From: UBA2779 sp965232165
Lineage (GTDB): Bacteria; Spirochaetota; Spirochaetia; DSM-2461
Length of the DNA: 64,000 nt
Direction: 5' to 3'
Assembly: GCA_965232165.1 (NCBI GenBank)
Contig: CBDDOY010000002.1
Coordinates: 124,001-188,000, forward strand
Shown here in pieces: positions 18,176-28,532 of this stretch. The notes beneath the pieces were generated by a model. The model did no database searches. It saw nothing but the letters and a program-made list of their open reading frames with translations, and was not told the DNA's origin. The stretch's first letter is position 1. Each line of letters begins with the position of its first letter. The translations under genes and the position numbers were made by a program.

Positions 18176-19732
18176 TGGTACATGGAGGGGCAGTACACCG
18201 AACAGCCCTTCGGCATGGAAACCGACGAACAGACCGGAGAGATAACATTCACCCTGGAGGACGGGGTGTTCACCCGTTTCATCAAGCTGCACAGCCATAT
18301 CAACGCGCTGGACGCGGAAGGCGAGCCGATAATGGACCCCGGCAGCTTCGACCTTGATCCCGAGAGCGTCCGGGTCTACGCCCTCTCGGGCGGCGTCAAC
18401 AAGTTCTACAGCTACAAGCCCGACGGCGGCCGGGCCGTCCACAGCGCCCTGACAGACACAATGCGCAGTGACCGCTACAGCTATTACCCCGACAGCGATC
18501 TTGTGCAGATCGCCGGGGATTACGCCTGCCGCTACGATGAAAACGGGAACATGACGGAAAAGGGAGACAGGTACACCGAAAGCGGGGGAGAGATTACCAT
18601 ACATAAGGAAGGCCGCTATACCCTATATAAGTATGACCTGCTCAACCGCCTTGTATCGGTGAGCAGACTTAACGGCGAGGGAGAAGTTGAAGTGGCGGTC
18701 TCCTACCGCTACAGCCACAGGAACTTGCGGATAGAGCGCACCGATAAAGCCGGCACGGTGCGCTATGTGTTCGACCTTGACGGCAACATCATAGAAGAAC
18801 ACCGGGGCGATGAACTGATCCGCTATGTGTTCCGCAGGGGAAAGCACCTGGCCAAGATCACCCCTGACGGGACATATTATTACGGCACGGACCGTCTTGG
18901 GAGCACCACGGTGATGTTTGACGGGGAGGGCAGCGTAGTCTGGCGGGGGGATGTATCGCCCTTTGGGGAACTGGTGTCCTCCGAAGGGAGCATTGAGGAG
19001 AGAGTGAAATTCACGGGGAAGGATTATGACGAAGCGGCCGGGCTGTACTACTTCAACGCGAGGTGGTATGATGCGGAGCTTGGGCGGTTTACAACGGAGG
19101 ATCCGGCGCGGGACGGGTTGAACTGGTATGTGTATGTGAGGAATAATCCTTTGCGGTATGTTGATCCTACGGGGCTGGAGGCAGAGGATGGGGGTAGTGA
19201 TCCAAGTTTTGCATCAAATCTTCCACGTTACTCTGCAAGATTAATAAGAAATGCAAATTCTTGGCAGTCGGGTTTAAATGAAGGATTCTCTCGTAAAAAC
19301 GTTGGTTTAGATATTCTAAAAATTACAAATAATCTTACAAGTTCATCTACTGAATTTAATGTTCAATCTGTTGCAAATCATCCAGAATATCCAATAGGAA
19401 ATACTGTAGTCGGTGATTTTGATTTAAAGGCATATTCAGAAAGTGCAAGTTTTAATAGTACCGTTTTATTGATTGCAAATGCAGAAACATTAAGTGGAAT
19501 AAAAATTGGTGATGATGGTCATGAACTCGATTCTGATGGTAATTCATTACCCACAGGACGTTGGTTAGGTCATGAACCTCCTCCTTTTAGTGGCGGATGT
19601 ATTATCCCAGCAACAGAAGAGGATCAAAACAAAGATGTCGATTATTTTACGACAGAAGGAATAAATGATGGTACTGTGATAAAGAGCACTATAATTGAAC
19701 AAAGAATTTCTTATGAGGATAAGAAAAAATGA
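18176..19732 (+). CDS. T3: Rhs A-core fragment with unknown tip bearing an SGGCII motif
   Basis: Core A to YVDPTGLE, then a ~180-residue tip. No family is certain. Near the C-terminus, GRWLGHEPPPFSGGCIIPA resembles the H...S-x-G-C active-site arrangement of L,D-transpeptidase-like folds, which would again point to the cell wall; this is a weak motif argument. Its TGA overlaps the Imm3 ATG (ATGA). Confidence 0.65.
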   Translation, partial: WYMEGQYTEQPFGMETDEQTGEITFTLEDGVFTRFIKLHSHINALDAEGEPIMDPGSFDLDPESVRVYALSGGVNKFYSYKPDGGRAVHSALTDTMRSDRYSYYPDSDLVQIAGDYACRYDENGNMTEKGDRYTESGGEITIHKEGRYTLYKYDLLNRLVSVSRLNGEGEVEVAVSYRYSHRNLRIERTDKAGTVRYVFDLDGNIIEEHRGDELIRYVFRRGKHLAKITPDGTYYYGTDRLGSTTVMFDGEGSVVWRGDVSPFGELVSSEGSIEERVKFTGKDYDEAAGLYYFNARWYDAELGRFTTEDPARDGLNWYVYVRNNPLRYVDPTGLEAEDGGSDPSFASNLPRYSARLIRNANSWQSGLNEGFSRKNVGLDILKITNNLTSSSTEFNVQSVANHPEYPIGNTVVGDFDLKAYSESASFNSTVLLIANAETLSGIKIGDDGHELDSDGNSLPTGRWLGHEPPPFSGGCIIPATEEDQNKDVDYFTTEGINDGTVIKSTIIEQRISYEDKKK

Positions 19733-19787
19733 GAATTTATATCCATATTATTATTTCTATATTTTTCATTCATTCTCTTTTTCCTGA

Positions 19788-21918
19788 CCCAAGTTCACCA
19801 CTAAAAAACGTAATTCCTTATAATAAATGGAGTTACTATTTTTTATTTACACTACGGATTTGGTGAGTCGTCATCCGACGGTTCAACGCCTTTCCCGACA
19901 ACCCAAGCATCGCATAAATCTTCTGATGTTCTAGTTCCTGTCGGGAGTCGAGTCTCACTTCATTATTCATCAGCACTCCCTCTTCAGTCTTGGAAATGTA
20001 CTCTATGGTTATCCTCTGGTGGGTAGAAAGAACTTCTTTTATGGTCTTCCAACTCCGTGTATCTCCCCCTTTTCGTAATTTACATTCAGTCGCATGCATC
20101 AGGTGATACGCAAGGACTGATATAAACATATGCGACTGCACTCTCTCCTCCAGTTGATGAAAGTTAGGCCGAAAGCCAAGATGAGACTTCATGTCTCTAA
20201 ATGAGTTTTCAATACGGCCAAGCATTATATAGAGCTCCCAAATATTTTTGTCATCCAAATCTTTTCGATTGGTTCTAAGGGTATAAGTTCCTTCACTGTT
20301 TCCTGTCTGAGTTTTCTTCTCCCATTTAATGTCAATCGCATTCAACTTTCCTGTCCGCTTGGCAGGCTCCCCAGGAATAACTGATATTTCATAAAGTTTT
20401 GCAGCCTTTGGATATTTTTCCTTAAGCCTGCCAATGCTCTGAAGAACCGAAGAATACAGTTTCATGCGGTTTTTCTTGTTTAATCCGTCACGAAGATATT
20501 GAAGTCTTTCAAGGAGGACGGTTTCGGTACGCATAGCCATGGCCTCTTCTTTAAGACGTTTGTGCTCGCTCTTTACCAGAACCCAATGCTCATCCGAGAT
20601 TGTTTTTCCGAATACTTCAATCTTGGCACCTGTTTTCTTGTCCTCCATGACCAGATTCATCTCTTGCGATGGCTCAAGCTCCAAAGGACTTTTCCCTCTG
20701 TGAACCACAAGGTAGGTACATTTTCGCTTTTTAAGCCATTCGATATTCTCTTTTGTGGCAATCCCGGCATCCATTACGACAGTTGCCCCGACTTTTAGGC
20801 CCGCGTTGGCTTCCAAATCTAAAATCGTGGCCTGAAAAGTCCTGGATTCGCACTGGTTCCCCGGATGGAACTTGCTATACTTGGGAAATCCATCCGCATC
20901 GACAACCAACCCCAGGGTAGCCAATTTGCAGTCACTGCGCTTTTCTTTCGAGCGACCATAAGATGCCTTTGGGTTCTTTTTGCACTGACCCTCAAAGTAG
21001 GTGTTCGTTAAATCGTAAAGTACAATGCTTTCGTCGAGGGAGAATAAATCTTGTTCTTTACAAGCCAAATGCTTCTCCAGCTCGTCCTTACAGCGGTAGA
21101 GAACATCGGCAGCCCTGTAGTACGCATTCAGGGAGGACGAATGGGGTAAGCCGCACAGCTCAAAAAGAGCAGAATGTTTTTCCGCCCACTGCCTGGTAAA
21201 TCGCTCGCTGGCTGGTTTGATCATTCTACCGACGATTAGAGCTTCAAGTAAGGGGATCGTTCCCTTAGGCACACCGCATTTCCTTAGAACTCTGTCCATT
21301 TCCAACTCTTTCCATTGCTGATGACAGACGTACTCAGGGCCTAGGCTTCTGACTTTCTTTGTTTCAAGGCTGTTAACATCGACCGCTACAAAATTGGCTT
21401 GCGCTTGAGCTTTTAGTTGTGCGTCTTTTGCCCGCTTGGTGAAAATGCGGTCTGATACCTGCTGTGCGATTTTCTCAATGTCTTCATCCAAGTCGAATAA
21501 TTCTCTGTTTCCTGAAAGAATATTTTCAATTCTTCTTGCCAGAGCTTTGTATTGAGAAGAATCAATATCCAGTTTCCCAAGGTTGAGAATAATCCGCTGT
21601 CGGGGGCCTTTATCAGTGCGGATATTTTCTACAAGATTGAGGTAGGTGTACTGTTTTTTCGTTTTACCGTTGGCAACTTTTATTGATCTTATATACATAC
21701 CACTAAGATACACCACAGCCACAAAAGAGGCAAGCGAAAAATAAAGTGTTAGGCACTACATTTTGATTTGAGGTGATTTGAGGTCCCCAAAAAGCGGAAT
21801 CCCTAAATATTCTATGGTATTTATGAGGTTTTGGGAAATATTTAAGCCTTTTTTTGAGGTAATTCGTTTTCTTGGTCGTTAAAAAAATATTTAGCAGGTG
21901 TATTTTGGTGAACTTGGG
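19788..21918 (-). mobile_element. IS1634-type insertion sequence, copy 1 (2131 bp)
   Basis: Ends are CCCAAGTTCACCA and its exact reverse complement, a 13-bp terminal inverted repeat. Flanked by a 4-bp direct repeat CTGA (19784-19787 and 21919-21922). The same length and ends occur in copy 2. Confidence 0.92.
19836..21698 (-). CDS. IS1634-family DDE transposase, copy 1
   Basis: 620 residues from MYIRSIKVANGK; an upstream GTG would add eight residues. Catalytic acidic residues of the IS4-like DDE fold are visible in VLYDLTNTYFEG, VVMDAGIATKEN and LGRIENSFRDMKSHLG. It also has YGRSKEKRSDCKLATLGLVV, typical of IS1634-type enzymes. Intact. Differs from copies 2 and 3 at least at two residues (DSSQYK for DPSQYK, CESRTF for CESKTF). 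Confidence 0.9.
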   Translation of the reverse strand: MYIRSIKVANGKTKKQYTYLNLVENIRTDKGPRQRIILNLGKLDIDSSQYKALARRIENILSGNRELFDLDEDIEKIAQQVSDRIFTKRAKDAQLKAQAQANFVAVDVNSLETKKVRSLGPEYVCHQQWKELEMDRVLRKCGVPKGTIPLLEALIVGRMIKPASERFTRQWAEKHSALFELCGLPHSSSLNAYYRAADVLYRCKDELEKHLACKEQDLFSLDESIVLYDLTNTYFEGQCKKNPKASYGRSKEKRSDCKLATLGLVVDADGFPKYSKFHPGNQCESRTFQATILDLEANAGLKVGATVVMDAGIATKENIEWLKKRKCTYLVVHRGKSPLELEPSQEMNLVMEDKKTGAKIEVFGKTISDEHWVLVKSEHKRLKEEAMAMRTETVLLERLQYLRDGLNKKNRMKLYSSVLQSIGRLKEKYPKAAKLYEISVIPGEPAKRTGKLNAIDIKWEKKTQTGNSEGTYTLRTNRKDLDDKNIWELYIMLGRIENSFRDMKSHLGFRPNFHQLEERVQSHMFISVLAYHLMHATECKLRKGGDTRSWKTIKEVLSTHQRITIEYISKTEEGVLMNNEVRLDSRQELEHQKIYAMLGLSGKALNRRMTTHQIRSVNKK

Positions 21919-22644
21919 CTGAGAGTGCAGAAGAATATGTATTTCATCCATCAACGAACATAATTATAACTGAAAACCATATTGAGTATTCAGAATGGGG
22001 CATAGGATTTAGTGAGGATTATAAAGCAAGAAAATACAAAGATTTTGTTTTCTTAAAAACTAAAAATGAGTGGTTTATGCTACTTAAAACCCAAAATTGG
22101 ATATACCTTATTCCGAAAAGTGGACCGATCATTTTTGGAACGAAGAGATTCAGAGATCATTCTGCGCCACCAGAACCTAATCATGTAACTTTTAAATCAG
22201 CTACTGCTACATCGTTCTTAACAGAAACTTTGCCAGGTAATGAATTAAGGTATGAGCCTGAGCGTTTATTGAATTGGGATATTACACAAGGTTGGGTAGA
22301 AGGTGCTCCAGGAGATGGTTCAGGAGAAAAATTAACACTTACTGTCCGTGGAGGAGAAAAATCATCGAGCTTAATATTTTATAATGGTTTTATTGATCCT
22401 GATAATATAGATTTGTTTTATTTAAATGCTAGGGTTAAAGATATTTCTATTAAGGTTGATAGCGGAGAATCTTATGAATATCAACTTGCTGATAAACCTG
22501 ACTGTCAAATAATTTTTCTTCCGGAACTATCTAATACATTTGAAGTGACCATATTAAGTTCATATCCAGGGAAGAAATATAATGATCTATCAATTGCGGG
22601 TATATTTGCGAATCTTTTATATTATGATTTCTCGCATAAATAAA

Positions 22645-23266
22645 TTTTGTAGGATGGCCTTTGAATTATATTGATTTGTGGGGGTTGGAAAATGTTGTTG
22701 TAATGTTCTCATTAAATACAGAAGATAAGAATTTCAATGATTTCTTTTATAATATATTAGTTGATCAATCAGCTAAAGAAATAAGTCAAACTGCAAAGGA
22801 GTCGGGAAAAACTGTTAGAATCGATAGAGATGCGACAGAAGCTGAAATTATTGATGCTTATGAGGATTCGGATACCGAAAGACTTATAATCGTAGCTCAT
22901 GGTTCTAAGAACGGAGCAGATATTAATGATATTGATAAAGTTTCAATAACACCAGGTGATTTTGGTTCAAAAACACCAGGCAGTGACTTAAAAGATGTTG
23001 ATATTGACTCATGTTATCAAGATACTTTTGAGGGGTCTTGGCGGGATAAAATTGATGCCACAGCACAAGGAAAAGTAATTGGAAAAGTAAACGTAAATAC
23101 TTATAATCCTAAAAACGAGGCCATTCATTGGAATCAAACAAACCATGTTTTAAGAGAAACAATTCCTGAGATAATGAAAGGAAAAAGCAAAGGTCCGTTG
23201 CCTAAGGCCAATCCCTTTACATCTATTCTTGGCAGTATCAGTGATGGTGGTAATTGTGAAAATTAA
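22645..23266 (+). CDS. T4: caspase-like toxin tip with only a ~12-codon Rhs remnant
   Basis: The frame starts with WPLNYIDLWGLE, equivalent to the last residues of core B (PVNYIDAWGLE), and has no other Rhs sequence. The tip has RLIIVAHGSKNG and, about 45 residues on, DVDIDSCYQD: a His-Gly followed by a Cys in the arrangement of clan CD (caspase/C80-like) cysteine peptidases. This is motif-based inference. Imm4 overlaps its 3' end. Confidence 0.65.
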
Positions 23267-24251
23267 ATTATTGTTATATTTATTACTTGTTTCTCATTCA
23301 TTGTTCTCATTAGGAAGAAGTGAAATTGAAATAATTGAATCTATTGAAAATAAATATGATGTGCAGTCAATTTTAACTATGCACCATCCCACTGATTTTG
23401 TTTTTGTCGGTGATGATATGATTTTCTATTGTACATATAGCAATGGACTGCCTGAATTATTCAATTATAACATTACTACACAAATACATGAAAAAATATC
23501 TCTTCCTCATGTCATGGATAGATTTGTTGCTACTACCTCTACATATTTAACCTTAAAAGTACTAAACAATAAATTATATATACGCTGTAGGGAAGCTATC
23601 TTTGGTGATAATGATGAATACTATTTTTTTATTTATGACATACATTCTTCGCGATGGCAGGAAATTGAGCATTTAAGAAATATAATAAGTTATAAATATG
23701 CAGTAATAAGTGAAAACCAAATTCTTTATAAACCCCTTAGTGTCTCTGAATTACTAATTGCTGATATTTCAACCGGTTATATTAATAGTTTAAAATTACC
23801 TGATGGCTTTGATTTTCATAATCTTGAATGGCATGATACATTAGTAACAAATAATGAAATGTGGGTACTTTTTTATGACATGAATAAATATACAGAAAAA
23901 GAACACTATGTTTTATTTTGGAATGTCCAAACTGGTGCGGTGTTCACTCAAAAAGTTATGGAAAATTTCCCTAAAATATATAATCTTTCAATGACTAAAA
24001 AGAATGAAATAATTTATATTGTCGATAATTCCAAAAATAATACTGCCAAACTTATAAAAAACAACTTTGAATTTGGTGAAATGAAAGTGCTTTTAGAATC
24101 GAATGAAGAATCGTATAAAGATTGGGATTTTATTTCAGCTAAGAAAATTAAAGATAATCTATTTGCATTTACTGTTTTCATAGGACGTGTCCCATTTGGT
24201 GCGAGTGGAGAAGTCGGCAATGTAACGTTGTTTCTTTTAGAATATCCTTAA
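23257..24251 (+). CDS. Imm4: exported immunity protein for T4
   Basis: About 331 residues from a GTG that overlaps the T4 stop region; preceded by GGTGG. Signal peptide KLLLYLLLVSHSLFSLG. The remainder has repeated short beta-rich blocks with aromatic residues (FVFVGDDMIFYCTYSNG, LEWHDTLVTNNEMWVLFYD), suggestive of a beta-propeller, but no family is certain. Immunity role is inferred from position. Confidence 0.65.
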
Positions 24252-24274
24252 GTCAAGTTCACAAAATGCCCTGT

Positions 24275-24388
24275 ATGTCAAGATAGTTGAAGCATGATTT
24301 TCGAAAAACATATCTATCGGATCAGTAAAAAAGGGAGCCGGAATATCAAAACAAACACTTTGGAACTGGCTGTCAACAACGGAGCAAA
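24275..24388 (+). pseudogene. transposase helix-turn-helix scrap at a module border
   Basis: Reading one frame gives LYVKIVEA-stop-FSKNISIGSVKKGAG then ISKQTLWNWLSTTEQ, a transposase-type HTH. An in-frame stop and abrupt joining to Rhs core B at 24390 show that only a fragment is left. Confidence 0.5.
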
Positions 24389-24389
24389 T

Positions 24390-27173
24390 GAGTACGATGC
24401 CCTGGGCCGTCTCAGTGCGGCCATAGACCCCTTGGGCCATCGCTATGAATACACTTACGATGCCCTAGGCCGGGTGAAGGAAGCCGAAAACCCCCTTGGG
24501 GCGAAGTATCAGTACCTCTACGACACCCTGGGACAACTACTTCGGATGGTTCGGGGGGACGATGAAACCCTCTGGGATTACGATTTGGCGGGCAACCTGA
24601 TAAGTCAGACCCTACCCACCGGCAGAGAGGAATCCTACCGGTACAATGCCCTAAATCACCTCATTGCCTACCGACCTGTAACCACCCAAGCGGTTATCTG
24701 GAAATACCGCCGCCGCAATGACGGACGCCTGACAGAAGAAACCGATCCCCTGGGTCAAACACGTTCCTACAGCTATGACTTTTGGGAAAGACTGATTGAG
24801 GAAACTGATCAGAGGGGAGTCCGGCAGTCCTTCGTGTACAGCGATCAGGGAGAAGTGACAGAACACCGGGACTTTGAGGGTAATCTCTATGAGTACCGCT
24901 ATGATGACTACGGCAGAACAACTCAAAGGTTCTACAACAATCAACTGGAAACCAGCTATGAATACGATGTGGATGGCAACCTGCTTAAAGCCGTCAACGA
25001 ACTCACGGGAAATGAAGCCCTCTACGGCTACGACAGGAAGGGAAACCTCATATCCCAGAACACGGAAATGGGAATCACCCGATATGAGTACGAAGGCCGG
25101 GGCCTGAAAACGAGGGAGATTAGCCCCTCGCAGATAATCAATTTCACCTACGATGCCGGAGGCAGTCTGCTCAGCAGTCAGGAAGAACTGCTCTCCCGAC
25201 AGAAGGTAAGCTACCGCTACAACCCCCTGGGACAGGAGGTGCGCCGGGATGTCTCGGACAACCTGATAGAGAAACGCCGCTACGACCAATGGGGCCGCCT
25301 GACGGGCATAACCGGCCATAAGATACAGTATGAAGACTTGGTCGGCCCGCTCCTCTACGGGGAGAGCTATGTATACGGCCCGGGGGATCAGAAGACCCAC
25401 ACCACCGATCTATTGGGGAAGATAACCAATTATGAATATGATGAGTTTGACCGTCTCAAGGCGGTTAATTATCCCTTTGACACAGGAAAAGTCTACGCCG
25501 ATTTCAAGGAAAGACTGGACCTCGGTCTCTTTCCATCGGGGAACGAAAGAGGTAAACTGGCGGGAGCGGACAGGCAGAGGATAGAAGAGATTATCACCCA
25601 GGCTAAGGAAAAATACCCCCGGTACAGAACGGCGAAACTGGAAGTCGAACCTCACCTGATCCCCGCCCCCGGAGGAACAGCCTTCAGGCCCTACCGGAAC
25701 ATTGGCCTCTCCCAGATGCCAGCCCTTGAGGCGGCCTACAGCCAGGTCTTCGGGGTAAGACGGACGACTCCAAAAATGGTAGACTACACGTGGCGGGAAG
25801 AGTTCAACTACGATGATACCGGCAGCCGCATCGAAAAGCGTAACGGCTGGGGGCCAGTCAGCTACACCTACTCCGCCGAGAACCGCCTAACCCGGGCGGG
25901 GGCACGGCAGTACAGCTACGACGGCAACGGCAATCTTACCGAGGAGACCTCCGGAGGGGGACGCAGGCGCTACTTCTATAACAGCCTGAACCGGGTGAGG
26001 CGGGCCGAGATGAATGAGGGCATGGCGAGGATTCTGGAATACGATTACGACGGTCTTGGAAGACGCATCGGTCATAGCGACAGCCTCTGGGGAGAAACCC
26101 GCTACGGCTATGAGGGTTTGGGACTCAACCCCGTCCAGGAGGTGTTTGAGAAGTACTTCAGCCTCGGAGACGATACATCGGGAAGCCGTAACGCCGAAAG
26201 AAAATCCCCAAGAAAATCCCCGAAGCCCAAACCCAGCTTAGGGAGGGGCCGCTACATGCCCTGCACCGGGGGCCGCCGTGCGAATCAGCAGCCGGCCACC
26301 CTGCGAAAACCCTCCATGTCGGAAACCAGAAGCTATCTTTACAAGGGCCGCACTCCCATAGCCCGCAGCGCCGCCGGAAGTTATGGCCTGCATGTGAGCA
26401 CCTACGGCCATGACGCTTTGGGGAGTGTCGCTGCAACAGTGAGCCAAGGATCTCTGGAAGAGCGGTACCGCTATGATGCTTTCGGCGGGAACTATGAGGG
26501 CAAATTAGAGACGGATGAGAGGGGTTACAACGGCAAGCCGCATGATCCCGTTACGGGGTTATACAATTACGGTTATCGGGACTATGATCCGGTGACGGGA
26601 CGGTTTTCTACGGTTGATCCGATTCGGGACGGGCGGAACTGGTATGTGTATACGGCCAATGATCCGGTGAATTATATTGATGCCTGGGGGTTGGAGGCAG
26701 AGGATGGGGGACCCAATTTAATAATAAGCGAAACAGAGCAGGCTAATGTAGATAGAGGGGCTTATTTGTATCCTCTGGTTAATGATAAGGGCGAAGGTGT
26801 TGGATTTTTGACCGATGTATATGCAACCCCTCGGAGGTATGGACTGCATGAAGGTATTGATGTAGGTGTACCTGTTGGAACTAATGCAAGATCACCAAGA
26901 GATGGAATTGTTACAAAGATTATAACTGAAAATTCAGGATCCCCTTATGGAAACAGAGTTGAGATTGAGTTAGATAATAAAAACCTTTTTGCCATCTCCC
27001 ATCTTGATTCAATAGCCGTAGAAGAGGGACAAAAAGTAAGGGCTGGTGAAGTATTTGCGACTACAGGGAATACTGGAAATTCAAAGGGACCTCATGCGCA
27101 TATTGGGCTGTTTGATAAGAATGGAAGGAGGCTTGATCCGATGAATATTTTCTTTATGGGAGTAATACCGTGA
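24390..27173 (+). CDS. T5: long Rhs B-core fragment with a second M23 endopeptidase tip
   Basis: About 770 residues of YD repeats of core type B, ending DPVTGLYNYGYRDYDPVTGR, then NDPVNYIDAWGLE. The tip (from about 26695) has GLHEGIDVGVP and GPHAHIGLF, the M23 HxxxD and HxH ligands, with VEEGQKVRAGEVFATTGNTG between. It differs from the T2 tip. A basic, Pro/Ser-rich linker (AERKSPRKSPKPKPSLG) interrupts the core. No ribosome site or true start precedes it, since the 5' end is fused to the HTH scrap. Its TGA overlaps the GTG of Imm5. Confidence 0.85.
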   Translation, partial: EYDALGRLSAAIDPLGHRYEYTYDALGRVKEAENPLGAKYQYLYDTLGQLLRMVRGDDETLWDYDLAGNLISQTLPTGREESYRYNALNHLIAYRPVTTQAVIWKYRRRNDGRLTEETDPLGQTRSYSYDFWERLIEETDQRGVRQSFVYSDQGEVTEHRDFEGNLYEYRYDDYGRTTQRFYNNQLETSYEYDVDGNLLKAVNELTGNEALYGYDRKGNLISQNTEMGITRYEYEGRGLKTREISPSQIINFTYDAGGSLLSSQEELLSRQKVSYRYNPLGQEVRRDVSDNLIEKRRYDQWGRLTGITGHKIQYEDLVGPLLYGESYVYGPGDQKTHTTDLLGKITNYEYDEFDRLKAVNYPFDTGKVYADFKERLDLGLFPSGNERGKLAGADRQRIEEIITQAKEKYPRYRTAKLEVEPHLIPAPGGTAFRPYRNIGLSQMPALEAAYSQVFGVRRTTPKMVDYTWREEFNYDDTGSRIEKRNGWGPVSYTYSAENRLTRAGARQYSYDGNGNLTEETSGGGRRRYFYNSLNRVRRAEMNEGMARILEYDYDGLGRRIGHSDSLWGETRYGYEGLGLNPVQEVFEKYFSLGDDTSGSRNAERKSPRKSPKPKPSLGRGRYMPCTGGRRANQQPATLRKPSMSETRSYLYKGRTPIARSAAGSYGLHVSTYGHDALGSVAATVSQGSLEERYRYDAFGGNYEGKLETDERGYNGKPHDPVTGLYNYGYRDYDPVTGRFSTVDPIRDGRNWYVYTANDPVNYIDAWGLEAEDGGPNLIISETEQANVDRGAYLYPLVNDKGEGVGFLTDVYATPRRYGLHEGIDVGVPVGTNARSPRDGIVTKIITENSGSPYGNRVEIELDNKNLFAISHLDSIAVEEGQKVRAGEVFATTGNTGNSKGPHAHIGLFDKNGRRLDPMNIFFMGVIP

Positions 27174-27742
27174 AAAAAGTATGGCTTAGAATTCACTACA
27201 TAATTTTATTGATTCTTATGCCCTATTCATTAGAAGCAGTGAATTTCGAAAATATGATTATCCGAAGCACGATTGAAAAATCTTATGAGGAACTAACCGA
27301 TAGGATTTATGTTCACAAAAGGTATCATGAACCTGAATTTACTGATCATCTAGGCGAACCATTAGGGATTGAGATTCTTGACAAATTTATGAATTTCAAT
27401 AGCAGCAGCTTTGAGAAAATTGTTTATAAAGACATTGAAATAGTTTTTATGAAAATCTATGGTCAATACGAGGTTTTTCGAGTTGAAGTAACAGGCAATA
27501 GCTATTCCACTTTAGATGGATTAACTATTGGCAGTCAATCATTTGAAGTTGCAGAGAAGTTGGGAATGCCGTATCGGCAGGAAGTTCTAAATCCTGGAGA
27601 GGTAAAACACTCGTATATTATACCGGATCAATTGGCTCAAAGCCGTTCCTTTGCGATTGAATTGGTTTTTATATATGACCAGGAAGGTCCACGGATGACT
27701 GTCAAGCATTTATATGTATCTCGCATTCCAACTGGGGTATAA
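27170..27742 (+). CDS. Imm5: exported immunity protein for T5
   Basis: 190 residues from a GTG that overlaps the T5 stop (GTGA). Signal peptide HYIILLILMPYSLEA. The C-terminal part (LDGLTIGSQSFEVAEKLG) resembles a short periplasmic domain of unknown family. Export fits protection from a peptidoglycan peptidase. Function is inferred from position. Confidence 0.65.
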   Translation: MKKVWLRIHYIILLILMPYSLEAVNFENMIIRSTIEKSYEELTDRIYVHKRYHEPEFTDHLGEPLGIEILDKFMNFNSSSFEKIVYKDIEIVFMKIYGQYEVFRVEVTGNSYSTLDGLTIGSQSFEVAEKLGMPYRQEVLNPGEVKHSYIIPDQLAQSRSFAIELVFIYDQEGPRMTVKHLYVSRIPTGV

Positions 27743-27762
27743 TGTCTCATCGTTTTCGTTCA

Positions 27763-28519
27763 AAATTAGATAATCATGCAATCCGAATGTGTGAGCGCCT
27801 ACGGGCATGATTCATTGGGGAGTATTACGGCAGCGGTGAGTCAGGGAATTTTGGAAGAGCAATACCGCTACGATGCTTTCGGGGGGAACTATGAGGGCGA
27901 ACTGAAGACGGATGAGAGGGGCTACAAGGGGAAGCCGCATGATCCCGTTACGGGGTTATACAATTACGGTTATCGGGACTATGACCCGGTGACGGGACGG
28001 TTTTCTACGGTTGATCCGATTCGGGACGGGCGGAACTGGTATGTGTATACGGCCAATGATCCGGTGAATTATATTGATGCCTGGGGGTTGCTGACAGAAG
28101 ATGGGGGCAATGTTGGTGTAAGTGTAGCTCCTCAACCTCAAATAGCTACCGCTGATCCAAGTTGTGATATAAGAGGATGGAATGAAGCATTAGATGCTGG
28201 TATGGATCCTAGAGGACAGAATGGTGAAACCTGGAATGGGAATGAGCTGACCGTAAGAGAAATATATGGATACTATCCAAATAATCGAAACGAAGGAGTC
28301 CCACCTGAAGGGACAAATGGTTTCGCCTTCTATGATAGCACGGCCAATAATCAGGCCGATCCTACACACTTAGAGTATTATGATAATACTGATGAGGATA
28401 CAGATACATACACAAGATATCAAACTGACGGGAGTACCGAGGTCATTCAGCAACAGCGTGATATTGATAATCCGGTGAATGATAATTGGACTTATATTCC
28501 ACTTAATTTATTACCGTAG
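27763..28519 (+). CDS. T6: Rhs B-core tail with unknown tip
   Basis: Starts inside core B (AYGHDSLGSITAAVSQG), about 100 residues to YIDAWGL. The ~145-residue tip has no motif I recognise; it is acidic and rich in Asn/Asp (DNTDEDTDTYTRYQTDG). The DNA just before the core (AAAATTAGATAA and CAATCCG) resembles the sequence next to the IS630 remnant at 61.53 kb, so an old element may have mediated the join. Confidence 0.6.
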
Positions 28520-28532
28520 ATTTGGAGAGATT

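Larger units (their letters stand above)
19729..22643 (+). pseudogene. Imm3: exported immunity gene split by an insertion sequence
   Basis: The 5' piece (19729-19787) encodes a signal peptide (IYIHIIISIFFIHSLFP). The 3' piece resumes at 21923. Removing the 2131-bp IS and one copy of the 4-bp CTGA duplication restores an uninterrupted 259-residue frame reading FP-ESAEEYVFH across the joint, ending in YYDFSHK. The start overlaps the T3 stop. No family recognised. The loss of this gene would leave T3 without its antidote, consistent with T3 being silent. Confidence 0.85.

Noticed and set aside
20499..20798. Small ORFs antisense to the transposases (99 and 78 aa, in all three copies)
   Set aside because: Shadows of the transposase gene; present three times only because the IS is.
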